A stretch of 64,000 nucleotides of DNA from NCBI GenBank assembly GCA_029948255.1, contig JALIZF010001268.1, positions 124,001 through 188,000 of the forward strand. The letters are read 5' to 3'. A program made the position numbers and the translations under genes. The stretch comes from Telmatactis stephensoni. Lineage: Eukaryota > Cnidaria > Anthozoa > Actiniaria > Isophelliidae. Under the pieces are notes generated by a model. That model searched no databases and had not been told where the DNA came from. It saw only the letters and a program-made list of their open reading frames with translations. Below are positions 10,613 to 22,109 of this stretch, piece after piece (the first letter of the stretch is position 1; each line of letters begins with the position of its first letter).

Positions 10613-12332
10613 ATGGCCGAGAAACGGAAGTTTTTCCAGCTCTTGAAGTTACACAAGAAGAAAGCAAGGTTTGAACATCATTTTGACTTTTTGCGAACAT
10701 GCAAAGAAAACAACATTATTCCAAATGGTTTTAGGATAAAAAAGATGGCAAACATTAAGAGTTTTTCAACGGATTTTGGAAAGAAATGGGAATCTGTGCT
10801 TCACAATGCATCGATAGAACTACGGGATTTAATACTGGACGAAGCTCGACTCTCTTTGGAATCCGTACGAGATGAAATAATACATTTTGAAATGGAACTT
10901 GATGTTGGAGAGGAAGAATTCGCTAGAAATAATGACATAAATAAAGAAAAATAAAGATAAGAAAAATTGTTGCTTATGGATAGAAGAAAAAGGAAGCTCA
11001 ACAAATTTAGATCTACTTACAATCAAGAGGAAAAGCATCAAATTAATTATGCCACAGCTAATGATTTCCAACCAACAGAAGACCAAATTGAAACATTTAT
11101 TATAAAGATATTATTATTAAGATATTAGGAAGAAAGTAGAGGTAAACTCAATAAACAGAAATTCATACAGCACAGTAACTATTGAAAATCTAACTGTAGA
11201 TGAACCTTGTAACATTAACCCATTACCGGTGGAGTCACCAATACTATTAATAGAACTCTCAGCTGATAGTCTACAAATGGAAAATAATGTACATTTGGAA
11301 AGAGAACAACCTATGACACCTAATTTACCAATGCGAGGTGTTACAACAGAAGATAACAGGGAACAAGTAACTGGTAATGTTGCCGAGACTGTGAGGATGG
11401 GATTAGCTTCTAATACAGACAACAAACAACAGCTATTTGATCAAGGATTGCAGGTAGTAGTTAATCTGTCTAGTAGAATATTAACACCAGCAGAGTTGTC
11501 GTTGTTATCTAAAGGACTGAAGTTTTGCCCTACGCCAGTGGAAGTAGACCAATACCAATTAAGAAAGGATATAAAAGACTTTGTGAGACAGATAAGATTG
11601 AAGGAATTTTTTTATAACAACAATGATGATGATGTGAATGGGGACTTTTCTAATGTACCATCATTTAAATCGAAATCCAATTGGTGTCCTGAGAATAATA
11701 GACGGTTTGCGTTAGAAGCATATGTCAGTGAAGTGGAGAAAAGAGTAATGGCGCATGATTTTACACCTAAGATTAACAGAAATATGACCAAGGAGGAGCA
11801 AGAAGCACTAAACAATCTAAAGAAGTATGACGACATCATCATTAAGGAAGCAGATAAAGGATCAGCGGTGGTCATCATGGATAAGGACAAATATGTACAA
11901 GAAGGTATGAGACAACTTAGTGATAAAGATGTATATATATCACTACACTGTGACCCTACTGAAGAAATGATAGAGAAAGTGAATGCGAAAGTACAAAAGT
12001 TATACGAGGATGGCTACATCGATGAGAGTAATTTAAAGTATTTAACTGTCAACAGTGGAGCAAAAGCAGGAAGATTTTATTTATTACCGAAGATCCATAA
12101 GAAGGGTTGCCCTGGGAGACCAGTTATATCAGGTTGTAATACACCTACAGAGAAGATTTCTGAATTTGTTGATGCTCATTTAAAACCTCATGTACCACAA
12201 ATCAAATCATATGTCAAAGATACTAATGATTTCCTTAGAAAAATTAATGATATGGGAACACTACCAAAGAATGCCATACTTGTTACCATTGATGTTGTGG
12301 GTCTATATCCTGCTTGCATATGTTTATACTAA
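10613..12332 (+). mobile_element. Penelope-like retroelement, truncated
   Basis: The 5' frame (10613-10954, 113 codons) has the basic N-terminal region with FLRTCKENNIIPNGF, typical of Penelope-like proteins. After frame breaks, a 367-codon frame (11229-12332) carries the conserved pre-RT and RT start: IIKEADKGSAVVIMDKDKY, LPKIHKKG, GRPVISGCNTPTEKISEF, and motif A ending in VTIDVVGLY. The sequence then diverges, so the YADD catalytic motif, the rest of RT and any GIY-YIG endonuclease are missing. It is a dead copy, broken by a frame interruption near 10955-11228 and by 3' truncation. Confidence 0.85.
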
Positions 12333-12752
12333 AATAACTAGATTTTTTTGACCTTATAAGATTTGTAATTTACCTTTTTTACACAAAATGCTGTACTAAC
12401 CAGCAAATCCACTCAGTCAATAAGTATTGTACAATGTACATATATTGTTTATTTTGTCTCCTTTTCAGTTGTAAGTGGAAAGAAATTGAAGGCAAAGACA
12501 ACACCTATCATTGCAATTAATCCAGATAATCTGAAGTTGTAGACTGTGTAACGTAGACTGGAGAGGAAAATGATGTTTACCTATTCATGAAAATATTCAA
12601 GTGAAATGAACACTGTAAATTGTCATCACTGCAACATGCCCTTTATAAACTTGTAAAGATAGCTCATGCCTATTTAAGATCCTTCCAGGTTTCTCCCGTT
12701 TGAAAGGCAAAGACAATATTTAAGATCGTTCCAGGCTTCTCCCAAGGTCTAC
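12333..12752. other. No gene seen
   Basis: A splice-like acceptor (ccttttcag) near 12469 opens about 23 codons of free frame. No domain is recognised. Two copies of a short word (TTAAGATC-TTCCAGG-TTCTCCC) lie at about 12675 and 12720. Confidence 0.35.
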
Positions 12753-13061
12753 ATGTTCATCAAGAATAATCTCAGTGATTGTTGTTATCAATTTCAGACT
12801 TTTAAAAGACTAGCTGTCATTCCCTGTGGTCTTCCAAGTATGGATAAATCCCTATCCACGATGACTGAAATGGAAAATCACTTCCAGGAGGCACTGGAAA
12901 ATGCCCACAAATCTGTTGGCATTTTTATTGGACTAGGTCCAAAACTTGGTAACTTTGCCGACAGTAGTTGGTGGTCAACTATTGTTGACATTGTTGATGA
13001 AAACATGAAGGAGGACATGCTTGATACAAGGTCAAAAGGAATTATGCCTTGCTTTTTTTAG
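12753..13061 (+). pseudogene. Unrecognised fragment, copy 1 of a duplicated segment
   Basis: Open for 102 codons, with the stretch MENHFQEALENAHKSVGIFI followed by GLGPKLGNFADSSWWSTIV. The same sequence recurs with frame damage at 13955-14150. Two diverged copies of one block about 1.1 kb apart point to a local duplication or to two copies of a mobile element. No family is recognised. Confidence 0.4.
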
Positions 13062-13359
13062 CAACATTGATGGTGAGTACATTAATTAATTACATTTACT
13101 GATAAAAACTATATTTCTTTAAAGTTATACATGTATTGAAATTTTATGTAAAAAACTAGACACACAAAGTGTGTTCAGGTGGGCTTCAGAGCAATAGAGT
13201 ATTATCAATAAATTGTCCACATTGTCATCAAATGTATCAGGGTTAGGAAGAATATCATAGGTCTTTTGAGTTATTAAGATTTTTGAAATTCATTGTTTAT
13301 AATGAAGGGTAGATAATCTGTTTATATTAATTAGTAGTCAGCTTGGAATTCACTGAATT

Positions 13360-13660
13360 GTCCATTGGTGGCAAAACTTTGTATTGGAGCACCATCGTAT
13401 TCCCTGAGGTATATCTTACCATTCGTGGTCCACATATACTTGAAGTACTTTTTTACTTTGAAGCTGTAAACTTTACCAAATAATTTTGTACAGTAGCTTC
13501 TTTGGTCACTGGTCTTCAGGCTGGCACAAGAAGTGTGGTCTATGTTGCCACATTGCAGTGGTTTTAGCTGGTATGTTCCTCGAAACATCAGGTACATTGT
13601 GATCACCAAGTACATGTTTCCACAGTGAGGCATCGGACTTTGTCTGGATTTCTGCAACAC
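13360..13660 (-). pseudogene. LINE ORF1-like C-terminal fragment
   Basis: On the minus strand the frame ends with FKYMWTTNGKIYLREYDGAP. The W-T-x-x-GKI-x-LR pattern is the kind seen in the C-terminal part of many LINE ORF1 / FP-type proteins. The upstream part (NIDHTSCASLKT) overlaps the 172-bp tandem duplication. I infer a LINE remnant from the motif alone. Confidence 0.4.
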
Positions 13661-13851
13661 AGACGCATATTAGCTAGCCACTGGTCTTCAGGCTGGCACA
13701 AGAAGTGTGGTCTATGTTGCCACATTGCAGTGGTTTTAGCTGGTATGTTCCTCGAAACATCAGGTACATTGTGATCACCAAGTACATGTTTCCACAGTGA
13801 GGCATCGGACTTTGTCTGGATTTCTGCAACACAGATGCATATTAGCTAGCC
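13507..13851. repeat. 172-bp tandem duplication
   Basis: CACTGGTCTTCAGGCTGGCA starts at 13507 and again at 13679. The two 172-bp units are almost identical; the only difference I found is GACGCAT versus GATGCAT. Such similarity suggests a recent duplication or an assembly effect. Confidence 0.9.
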
Positions 13852-13954
13852 ATGCTAGCACTTGTTATCAGTAAAAAAAGATCACCTTTTCTTTGCACAA
13901 AAGATTACTAATCTTTACATGGACTGGAACTTTTTCCAACTGAAGATTTATCCA

Positions 13955-14150
13955 AGATCATTGAAATGGAAAATCCCTTCCAGGAGGTACTGGAAAATGC
14001 CCACAAGTCTGTTGGCATCTTAATTGGACTTGGTCCAAAACTTGGTAACTTTGTCCACAGTAGTTGGTGGTCAACTATTGTTGACATTGTTGACATCAAA
14101 ACATGAAGGAGGACTTATTTGATACAAGGTCAAAAAGGAATTATGGAGGA
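13955..14150 (+). pseudogene. Copy 2 of the segment at 12753-13061
   Basis: Matches copy 1 over about 190 bp, including GGTCCAAAACTTGGTAACTT and AGTTGGTGGTCAACTATTGT, but with indels that break the frame near 14090. Downstream (14151-14480) I see no supported gene. Confidence 0.6.
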
Positions 14151-14502
14151 AAACAAAAATTATTGAGAACTGACAGAGGAACTGAAAATGGAATAATGGC
14201 TTAATAATGGCACAATGCATTCTACGCAGGAATGATCAGGGCTCCCCATCACATTTTTAAGTGATATGTCAAATACCCTAGTTAGGAAGACCCACATTTC
14301 TAACCATCCTTTCCCACTTCTAGTGAGGTCAGTATTATACAAGCCCATATGTTTCTCTTCAAAAGAGCACTTCTCACCAGCATAAAAATTGTTACTATGA
14401 TAGCCTTGTGAACTTTTATGTAAAACTTCTTACCATCTTCACTCTGGCCACCGAAGCATACAGACGCCAGTTGCATCCCTCTCACTTAACGACAATATCA
14501 AT

Positions 14503-15840
14503 ATGACGGGGAAAGACAAGGAGAACATCAAACCACTCAACAGCCTATGGGAAAAAAAATTCTTATTTAAGGACGGAGCCCTCTATTGTCAGCGCGCACT
14601 GCGTTCTGCACATGGCCCTTCGTAGTAAAAACATCGTAAAAACAAAGCAGTTTTGCGATATTTGGATAAATAAAACTTACTTGCTTGTAGAAAAAACATT
14701 TGACTGTTCTAGTAGTAGAATTAAATTCAGTATTGATGAATAAAACTCACTTAAAAACCACTGTTTTGATCACAAGGACTAGATTTGCCTATTGGCCGCC
14801 ATCTTGGAAATGTCCCATAATGCTTTGTGAAATCTGTCTATACTCTGTATGGAGGGCTAGGGATTTCATCGTATTTCATGTGTTTATCGGTAAATAACTT
14901 CTTAAACCGCCTGGATACCCCTCTTTTTTCCTTTTGTAAATTATAAACCAAAGAAAAATCTAGAATTATATAAGCTTTTTATAAATTTATAATTGAAGAA
15001 TGATAAAAAATATCACATATTATATTTAGCAATCATAGACTAGAACATCCTAAAAGCAAGTAAATATTTTTAAAAAAACATTATTTTCTTTGTTTTCGCG
15101 GTTTTATGGTATTGCCCTACCAGAGAATTATGCTTAGAGTGTTTCAGGAAAAAAAAGTTTAAAACTTATTGGAAGTATAGAGGATTTTTAATTTTTTTTC
15201 TTTGGGTCGTCAAAAATGCATTTTCCGCAACATTTGATGACGTATAACTCATTAAAATGCGTGGTGACCCCCAATTTTTTTCTTGGATTCTAACAGCCTA
15301 CAATGGGTTCTTTCACACCCATATAGATTTTAGAGAAAATAATTACTTTCACATTAGAGGGCTCCGTCCTTAAGATAAAACATGAAAGAAGAGCAGAAAT
15401 CAAAGTCCAAGTGGATGTACTCAAGCAAAACATTTGTACTTTGACTGATCAAGTTACAAGCATCGAGAAATCCCAAAGCTTCCTTTCCCAAACATTTGAT
15501 AAATTTGCTACTGCACTACAGCAAACTAAAAAGCAAATTGAGCATTTGGAAACAGCAATACAGACTCAAGGAGAGCTGATCCTAGTTTAAAAACCAAAGG
15601 CTATCAAAGAGATTGCAAAATTGATAAAATTGAGAAATACTTAAGGCATGATTGTTTGGAGATTGTTGGAATACCACCACTCCAAAACCAGACAGAAGAC
15701 CTCAATGTGTTGGGGAATTATTTTCAAGCTTAAATGTTCCCATTAACGATGAAGACATCTCAATAGCGGATCGCCTACCAGATACTAAGAAAGCAACCAA
15801 CTGTATCATAAAAAATATAAAACATGGATTGGATTAACAT
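14503..15840 (+). pseudogene. LINE ORF1 remnant split by a MITE
   Basis: The 5' part starts at ATG 14503 and runs to 14566. It resumes at 15374 directly after the TTAA-flanked element, in the same frame once the element and one TTAA are removed. The continuation (to about 15587) is a coiled coil (VDVLKQNICTLTDQVTSIEK, then QQTKKQIEHLETAIQTQ), as in LINE ORF1 proteins. After a frame break, 15652-15837 has LFSSLNVPINDEDISIADRL, which resembles the ORF1 region that follows the coiled coil. Frame damage after 15587 shows that the copy is dead. Confidence 0.65.
14567..15373. mobile_element. TTAA-flanked MITE
   Basis: An 807-bp element (both TTAA included). The left end reads TTAAGGACGGAGCCCTCTA and the right end is its exact complement up to TTAA at 15370-15373. 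There is no transposase. Removing the element and one TTAA rejoins the LINE ORF1 frame around it, which fixes both borders. TTAA targets are known for piggyBac and Kolobok transposons; which one mobilised this cannot be told from the ends alone. Internal GCCGCCATCTTGGAAATG links it to the copies at 34.8 and 43.3 kb. Confidence 0.85.
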
Positions 15841-15971
15841 CAAGTTATTGTAATTTATAGCTTCTCAGTTCGGCTTCCTGAGGTGGTTGCGATTTATGCA
15901 TGCAAGAGACTCAAACTCTGGACCTTTTGCTTGAAAAGCCAGGTATGTCCATTTGACCACCAAGAAATTCC

Positions 15972-16283
15972 ATGACTTTGATCACTATGCTTTGTGTATT
16001 TATTGTCAATGTATGTTTGCAATTGGCTACACGTACAGACAAAACAAAGCAAGACTCCAAAACAAACCGCAAAGAGAACAGATTAAATTCTGATTATTTT
16101 TGTAATTTGATTGAAGAGTCTAAGTCTGATAGTGTGCAGATGTGGAATACCATCAAGAAAGTGATTCCAACAAAATTTCAACAAGACGCCCCAGCTCTTA
16201 TCAATAAAGGCAAGTTGTATAAGGAACTTGTGATGTTCTGGACATCCTTAATAAGCATTTCTCCACTATTGGTCAAAAGTTAG
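15972..16283 (+). pseudogene. LINE ORF2 linker fragment
   Basis: Residues about 50-80 (FCNLIEESKSDSVQMWNTIK then KVIP) match the segment between endonuclease and RT in LINE ORF2 proteins. It lies just after the ORF1 remnant on the same strand, so both probably come from one element. RT motifs are absent. Confidence 0.5.
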
Positions 16284-16516
16284 GTTTTTGGGCATAACAA
16301 GAAAGCTGTGTTGCACAACGAAGTCGCTACTTCAATTAAAGGGGGACTATTAAAAAAATCCTAGCATTTTGAAAAACTCTTAAATCTCCTCAAACGCTCT
16401 TACAAAAATAACTATAAACTTTTGTGTCGGTATTTCAATGACAATATGTCGAAATTAGCGTTTTTCTACGCGTCTGCTACTCACTCAACACAAATCGAAG
16501 ACGCTTTCAGTAAAAC

Positions 16517-17529
16517 ATGGAGGATATGTCTGATAGTGTGGTTTCTTCTTCGTCTAACTCCTATTTTTCTGTTAGTTTGTCAGATTCTGAGCTAACATCT
16601 GAGTCTGCATGTTGGATTGTTTTGCGATTATGAAGATTTAGAACCCATGGCTACTGAGGAAGAATGAGCTATTCAGCTCAAAGTTGAAGAAGAAGAAGAA
16701 CGAGCAATGCTACAAAACCGTTTCGAAGGGAACAGTGAAGTTAGTTCATGGTATGTCAGAGAGTTATATTTTAGTTCATTCATTGCTATTGTTCTTGTCG
16801 GTTTCTGATCATCTTTCTTTCATTGTAGTCACAAATGTATGCGCTGTTCTTTGGATCTAGTCTCAAAGCCTGAAGAATGTTTTTGCAGCTCCGAAATTGA
16901 ATGATGTGTAGAGCAGAATGAGTCAGTTACAGACGGTCAAGAAGAACCACCAGTCTGCATTACATTGCACCCAGACTTTCGAGCATGTTGCCTTGATGAA
17001 TGGGTTCTACAAATTGCAGCCATAGGCTTGAAGACTCGAAAGAACAAGCAATACACATTGTTGTACGATCAAGGACTGACAGGAAAGGCCTAGTGAGTAT
17101 CGACTATTTGGTTTACCTCTGCAATTTTTCATTTGTTTGTATAATTCATACATATTCTACATCTTACTTGCTTAGAACAATAATAACAAGAATTTATCAA
17201 TATGTAGGTTTCTACGATCAGTATCATGCACACAGTTTACACGCCTCGTCTGAGAATACATTGGATGTTCGAAGTGGCTTCCCCTGCCTTGCTGTGCATA
17301 CAATGCCATACGGAAGCAATTTCCTTCTGAGCATGGCCAATACAAAGGGTTCGAAGAAGAAGGAGATGAAGAAGAAGGAGAGGAGGAAGAAGGAGGAGGA
17401 GAAGAAGAAGAAAAAGAAGGAGACGAAGAAGGAGAAGAGGAAGACTTTCTCTTTGGGAAGAAAAATCTTCTTTGTGTGCAAATTTTTCAACAGTGGAAGA
17501 AACCATCCTTTTCGTCTTCTTCTAAATGA
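16517..17529 (+). pseudogene. P2X7-like cytoplasmic domain gene, damaged
   Basis: It starts at ATG 16517 with a serine-rich stretch, then, after a frame change, an acidic linker. An intron-like gap (about 16752-16829, acceptor tcattgtag) leads to CHKCMRCSLDLVSKPEECFC, then CITLHPDFRACCLDEWVLQI. This C-x2-C, E-C-x-C, CI-T-x-HP-x-F, C-L order is the zinc-binding domain of P2X7 receptors, which occurs as stand-alone repeated genes in many invertebrates. A second exon (from about 17208) gives the typical end, CCAYNAIRKQFPSEHGQYKG. In-frame stops (TGA near 16903 and 17250) break it. The tail runs into a GAA/GAG repeat coding poly-acidic sequence. Confidence 0.6.
17341..17450. repeat. Purine (GAAGGA)n low-complexity tract
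   Basis: About 110 bp of nearly pure A/G (GAAGAAGAAGGAGATGAAG and similar). It extends the P2X7-like frame as an acidic tail and creates artificial Lys-rich or Phe/Leu-rich frames in other readings. Confidence 0.85.
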
Positions 17530-17566
17530 GATATAAAATATCTCAGATGGTAGGGACTGATTCTAA

Positions 17567-17744
17567 TATAAAATGATCGCTTATGTCTCTGTTCTGCGAT
17601 ATAAACACTCTGGAAGATGTAGAGCACTCGAAAAGCAAGAGAAACACTCGGCTATGCCTCGTGTTCCTAAGCTTGCTTTTCTCTTGCTCTACATCTTCCA
17701 TCGTGTTTATATCACAGAACAGAGACATGCGCACACGTTTTATA
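17567..17744. mobile_element. Long-arm foldback element
   Basis: Two arms of about 80 bp pair almost end to end. The left arm has CTCTGTTCTGCGATATAAAC (17588-17607), the right arm its complement at about 17703-17722. The arms continue inward through GAAGATGTAGAGC and AAAAGCAAGAG, leaving a very short loop near 17655. Confidence 0.75.
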
Positions 17745-18118
17745 TTCCTTAACTATAGCACCAAAATGAGTATGCTGGTTCACAGTCGAAAAGGCACTCT
17801 GCCAAATTTGTTTTGTATGAGTATTGGGTGAGACGCGAGCTTTTCCATATATCACTTCGAAGTCCACACAAAATTTAAAAAGCAAGTTATCCGCTTCTGC
17901 TATATCCGATATCTGTATTACTTTAGCTGAAGTAAAAGTGTTGAAGCAAGCACAGTTCTTTTGACATGCATGTTATTCTATGATGTACCTCTGGTCATGT
18001 AAATGTCTTAGGGTAATTAAAGATCTATGTTGACAGATTGGCACGCAACACACTATCAACCACTCACATATATCAAGTGGTTGGAGTATTCTATTCCAGT
18101 GGCCTGAGTTTGTGCCCA

Positions 18119-18665
18119 AGCTCTGTCCACTAGCTGGGGCTCAATTCATTGTGGGTTTGCCAAGTTCAGCTTCAGCTTCTCGACCATGGTTATAAATGAG
18201 GTGTAAATAGCCAACTGGTTTGCCTCCTTGCCAGTAGGGATTCATAATCCATAATTGAGAGGAAATACAATAGGAAATAAAATCATCATTTTTAAATTTC
18301 TCAAAGTCAGGTCAGGCTGGTGCCTGCTACTGGTAACATGCAACCCAGTACTACCTGCCACATGGACGGGTGGTCAGAGTCTAACCGGGTCCCCCACCAG
18401 CTTCTTTGTTGGTGAGGAGGGTGGCATGACACCAAGGCAGGACTAAAAACAAGACCTTTCAAAGGGCGGATGAGCTTAACTGAGCCAACGGCCATCATTT
18501 TTTAATAGCTGTGGTTGTAATATGATTTTGTTTAAAGTTATTGTAAAATGTTGAGTAGTATTGTGGTATGGACTGTGTAGCAGTAGCCAACTAAGCTCTT
18601 GGTCTACCTCGGTTCGACGGCAACAACAGAGTTTGAGCAATTATCATCATCATCATCATTATTGT
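18119..18665. mobile_element. SINE body copies
   Basis: 18173-18245 matches the body of the SINE at 6.2 kb (AGCCAACTGGTTTGCCTCCTT is shared nearly exactly), but the tRNA-like head is missing. A second, more diverged piece (TAGCCAACTAAGCTCTTGG, about 18584) ends in a (CAT)n run at 18641-18660. Between them (18255-18500) I see no gene. Confidence 0.5.
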
Positions 18666-19210
18666 CAAATATCATTGCTGTTATTATTTTACAGTTATTG
18701 TGATAAAGCAAAAGGAGTGACAGATCCCATGTAGTGTTAGCCATTCAAAGAAAAATCCCATTTTTGTTTCACCTCATCAACAACCTGAAAACAACCACAC
18801 CAGAATCAGTCCCTACCATCTTTTATTCCAACACTTGAGACCTTGTTTGAAAAATCTGACCACTTCTCTATGCAGACTACTAATATTCATCCTTCTATAT
18901 AAGCTCTTCCTTGCCAACAATGAATTTGTGTCAAAAGTCAACTGGTTTTCCAAACTTCCATGTATCAGAGAAATAGGAATCGACAGTGCAGATTATAGAA
19001 CCATGAGACACATTTGTAGAAAGCTAGGAAAGGCCCACCACTGTCTGTTGCCAGGCATTGTCACAATGCATTGCAAGCATGGTATGTGATATTTCTCTAT
19101 ATAAAACAGGAACTGCGTTTTTTTTAATGAGCATGTGTAAAATGAAAGAGTGTATGAACTTTTTGTAATTAAATTTCCTTATTGGAATGATGTATTTTCA
19201 GACATCTGCT

Positions 19211-19760
19211 CAGGGGCGGATTTAGGGGTGGTGACAGGGGTGATAAGTCAACCCCCTTTTTGGCCGGTTAAATATTCATTTTTGATCTTGGCATTAGCTT
19301 TTGAGCTTTTTTCATGTTTTATTTTATTTTATTTTTTCATTCAAGCTGTCTCTTGTTTAACGGGCATCATGGCTTTCTGCCCCATAATCTGTTTTCACGC
19401 CTCTTCTACTTTCCCGCCTTTTCTCGCTTTCCCGCCTTTTTGGGCTTCCTGTGTATGTCTGATAAACGTCGCGTTTGCACACCGAACTACTTATTTGTAC
19501 AACTTATTTGATAGTAAGTAAATAACTGCCTACGTAATGATTTTCGTAATGATAATCGTATTTTCGAAATAAAAGAAGCAAGTTGAAATCACATAAAGAT
19601 CAGCTGCTCATACTTTATATATAACACAAGTATAAATATCAAAATTGTTTTAACTCTACATCAGATTGTTCTCCTGGGACTTCAGATCAGAATGCTGAGG
19701 GAAAAAATGATCGCACTTCTACCTCTCCTATCTCAAACATTGAAAGTAAGAGTATTACAG
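19211..19760. other. Left subterminal part of the hAT element
   Basis: Non-coding. The open frames here (19150-19521 and 19314-19511) are Phe/Leu/Cys-rich, cross the inverted repeat and have no domain. An AATATTCA word occurs about 60 bp in from the left end and again near the right end, a possible subterminal motif. Confidence 0.4.
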
Positions 19761-19761
19761 C

Positions 19762-21396
19762 TCTGGTATTGTCCCTGATGAGTGGAAGTTAGCAAACATC
19801 GTGCCTATTTACAAAAAAGGAGACAAATCTTATGTTGAAAACTATCGACCAATTTCACTCCTGTCAATAGTGTCTAAGATCCTAGAACGTTGCATCCTTG
19901 ACAACTTACGTGATCATCTGATGACTTTAATCAACCACACACAGCATGGTTTCATTCCTGGAAAGTCCTGTACCACGCAGCTTATCGAAGTGCTTGATCA
20001 TATTGGTGCCCTCTTAGATCAAAACAAACAAACGGATGCCATATATCTTGATATTCCAAGGCATTCGATAAAGTTAATCATGCTGCGTTGATTAAAAAGT
20101 TGCGTAGTTTCAATATATCTGGCAACCTTCTAAAATGGTTTGATTCCTACCTATGTAATCGAAGGCAAAGAGTTACTGTACTTGGCGCAACATCCGCCGA
20201 GAGAAGCGTCACTTCTGGAGTCCCCCAGGGCTCAATTCTTGGTCCGGTTTTGTTCTTGCTGTATGTGAACGACCTACCAAATGCCGTTAAAAATTCAAAG
20301 TGCGCTACATTTGCTGATGATACCATGATCTTTAGACCTATCGCCTCCACCCTAGATGTAAACTCCCTTCAAGAGGACCTGTCCAATCTTCAATCATGGT
20401 CTACAACGTCTGGACTTCATTTCAACTCTGATAAGTGTAAATACCAACGAATAACAAGAAAGAAAAATCCTACACAATCAACTTACAATTTGAATGGTAA
20501 AGCTCTCGAGACCACGTCCAGCGAAAGATATCTTGGTGTCTGGATCTCCTCACGTGGGCTAAGCACACATTAGACCGATGCACCAAGGCCAATAGGCTAC
20601 TTGGCTACGCGCGACGTTGTGCGAGAGAAATAAAGAGTTATAGTGTACGTCGAACCATCTACCTTACCATCGTGCATCCTGCCTTAGGCTACGCTACCCA
20701 GCTCTGGTGCCCTCAATCAATCGACCTAATGCAGAGAACCGAACGCATCCAGAGACGTGGAACGAAATTTATACTAAATCTTCCTTTCATCTGCTCTAAA
20801 AGTTATAAGGAGAGACTTCTAGACGCCGATCTACTACCACTTACATATTGGCATGAGTTCTTGGATTTGGTCTTTTTCTTCAAGGCTGTAAATGGACTAG
20901 TCAAGCTGTCTGATGAGGTCCTACCGCCAGTTAAAGTACAAGCAAGAGTAACCAGATCAAACTACAGAGATAACATGTGTTACCAAATAAGGAAATCCCG
21001 AACAGTGACTTACCAACATTCGTTTTTTATAAGAACTAGCAGAATCTGGAACATACTTCCACAAGAATTAAAGGATCCCAACATCACCTTACATAACTTC
21101 AAGAAAATACTGTATGGTTACTACAAAACGTCTCTCACGAGTAACTATGATGTTGATAATCCGCGCACATGGAAGTCTATCTGCCCAAAATGTAACACGT
21201 GCAGAACTTTAAGTGAAACTATACGATGCTGCTTTTGAAAAATAACTGTCTATCATATCATATCATAATTTGTACAGTCATGTAATTGTTTGTTTGTTTC
21301 ATGTTTATGGGGTCCCACAGTAATTGGTAAACCGTTGTGGGTTACCCGCCCCTAGGGGGGCAAAGTCTAATAAATAAATAAATAAATAAATAAATA
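19762..21396 (+). mobile_element. Non-LTR retrotransposon (LINE), 5'-truncated
   Basis: It starts inside RT and codes [20 protein letters not shown], then YL-D, SGVPQGSILGPVLFLLYVND, FADDTMIF (the catalytic FADD box), and a C-terminal domain with WHEFLDLVFFFKAVNGLV and CPKCNTCRT. The order fits Jockey/CR1-like RTs. Frameshifts near 20060 and 20560 break the reading frame. The 3' UTR has GGGTCCCACAGTAATTGG and a (TAAA)n tail at about 21371-21396. The 3' end matches the LINE at 30.8-31.4 kb, so both belong to one family. Confidence 0.85.
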
Positions 21397-21404
21397 TTAT
21401 TATT

Positions 21405-21973
21405 GTAATACCATGATCACCTCGGGATCCATTGTTTTTGGAGGGACGTTTAATCGCTAACATCCCTCCCTCATGAATAGAAAGAGGGAAAATTAGTTCT
21501 AATATTCCCTCATTAATTATGAATGAGGGATGATTAGAACTAATCGTCCCTCATCCATAATTAATGAGGGACGATTAGAACTAATCGTCCCTCATGTTAT
21601 TCATGAGTGGTTGTCCCTCATTTAACGCAATCATCAGGACCATCGGGACAACTTTGCACGCTGTCCCGAAACTCTATAACTTTCTAACCCACCGATACCT
21701 CTTACCACTGCACACTCTTACGCGTGTGGGATCTATGCATTCTATTTTGCGCATGAGCCTAACGACACAAAGAAAGCATTTAGCTTTCGAATTGATTAAC
21801 AACCTATAAATACTTGTTCATTGTAAGTATATAACAAAGCAATCTATTTTCGAAAGTCCCCAGAGAACAGCGCTACGCACAATTGGTAAAAGAATTGTAT
21901 AATATTTTCAAGTTTTGGATGAACAAACAGCGAAGTATATTTTCGTCTATTTCCTCGGTGATCATGGTATTAC
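21405..21973. mobile_element. Palindromic MITE with GTAATACCATGATCACC ends
   Basis: The 17-bp ends GTAATACCATGATCACC are perfectly inverted. Inside, three to four copies of a CCCTCAT-type word and TTAGAACTAATCGTCCCTCA form further palindromes (21490-21600). It lies directly at the LINE tail. There is no coding frame. Confidence 0.65.
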
Positions 21974-21976
21974 AAA

Positions 21977-22046
21977 GTAATACCATGACTTCTTCGGGAT
22001 ATTAGTGATTAAATGTCACTAATATCCCTCAGGGTCATGGTATTAC
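21977..22046. repeat. 70-bp near-perfect palindrome
   Basis: GTAATACCATGAC with GTCATGGTATTAC as outer arms and GGGATATTAGTGA with TCACTAATATCCC as inner arms leave a loop of about 7 bp. It shares its ends with the neighbouring MITE, 3 bp away, and looks like a deletion product of the same family. Confidence 0.75.
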
Positions 22047-22109
22047 TTATAATTATTTTTAGTTATATAAATTATATGTATCTAGAAAATAAAATTCGTT
22101 TGTGGTTAT

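Larger units (their letters stand above)
17545..18821. mobile_element. Interval bounded by 20-bp perfect inverted repeats
   Basis: AGATGGTAGGGACTGATTCT (17545-17564) is exactly complementary to 18802-18821. The 1,277 bp between hold a foldback (17567-17744) and SINE-like parts, with no coding frame. It may be a composite non-autonomous transposon, or the inverted repeats may come from one exon copied in opposite direction. It separates the P2X7-like fragment from the KDZ exons. Confidence 0.5.

Noticed and set aside
17224..17506. Two minus-strand Phe/Leu/Ser-rich frames that look like membrane proteins
   Set aside because: They are the complement of the GAAGGA purine tract at the end of the P2X7-like fragment.
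22013..22109. Start of the F-box protein at the upstream ATG (22013)
   Set aside because: This part lies in the 70-bp palindrome and AT-rich sequence; the F-box begins after a splice acceptor at 22109.
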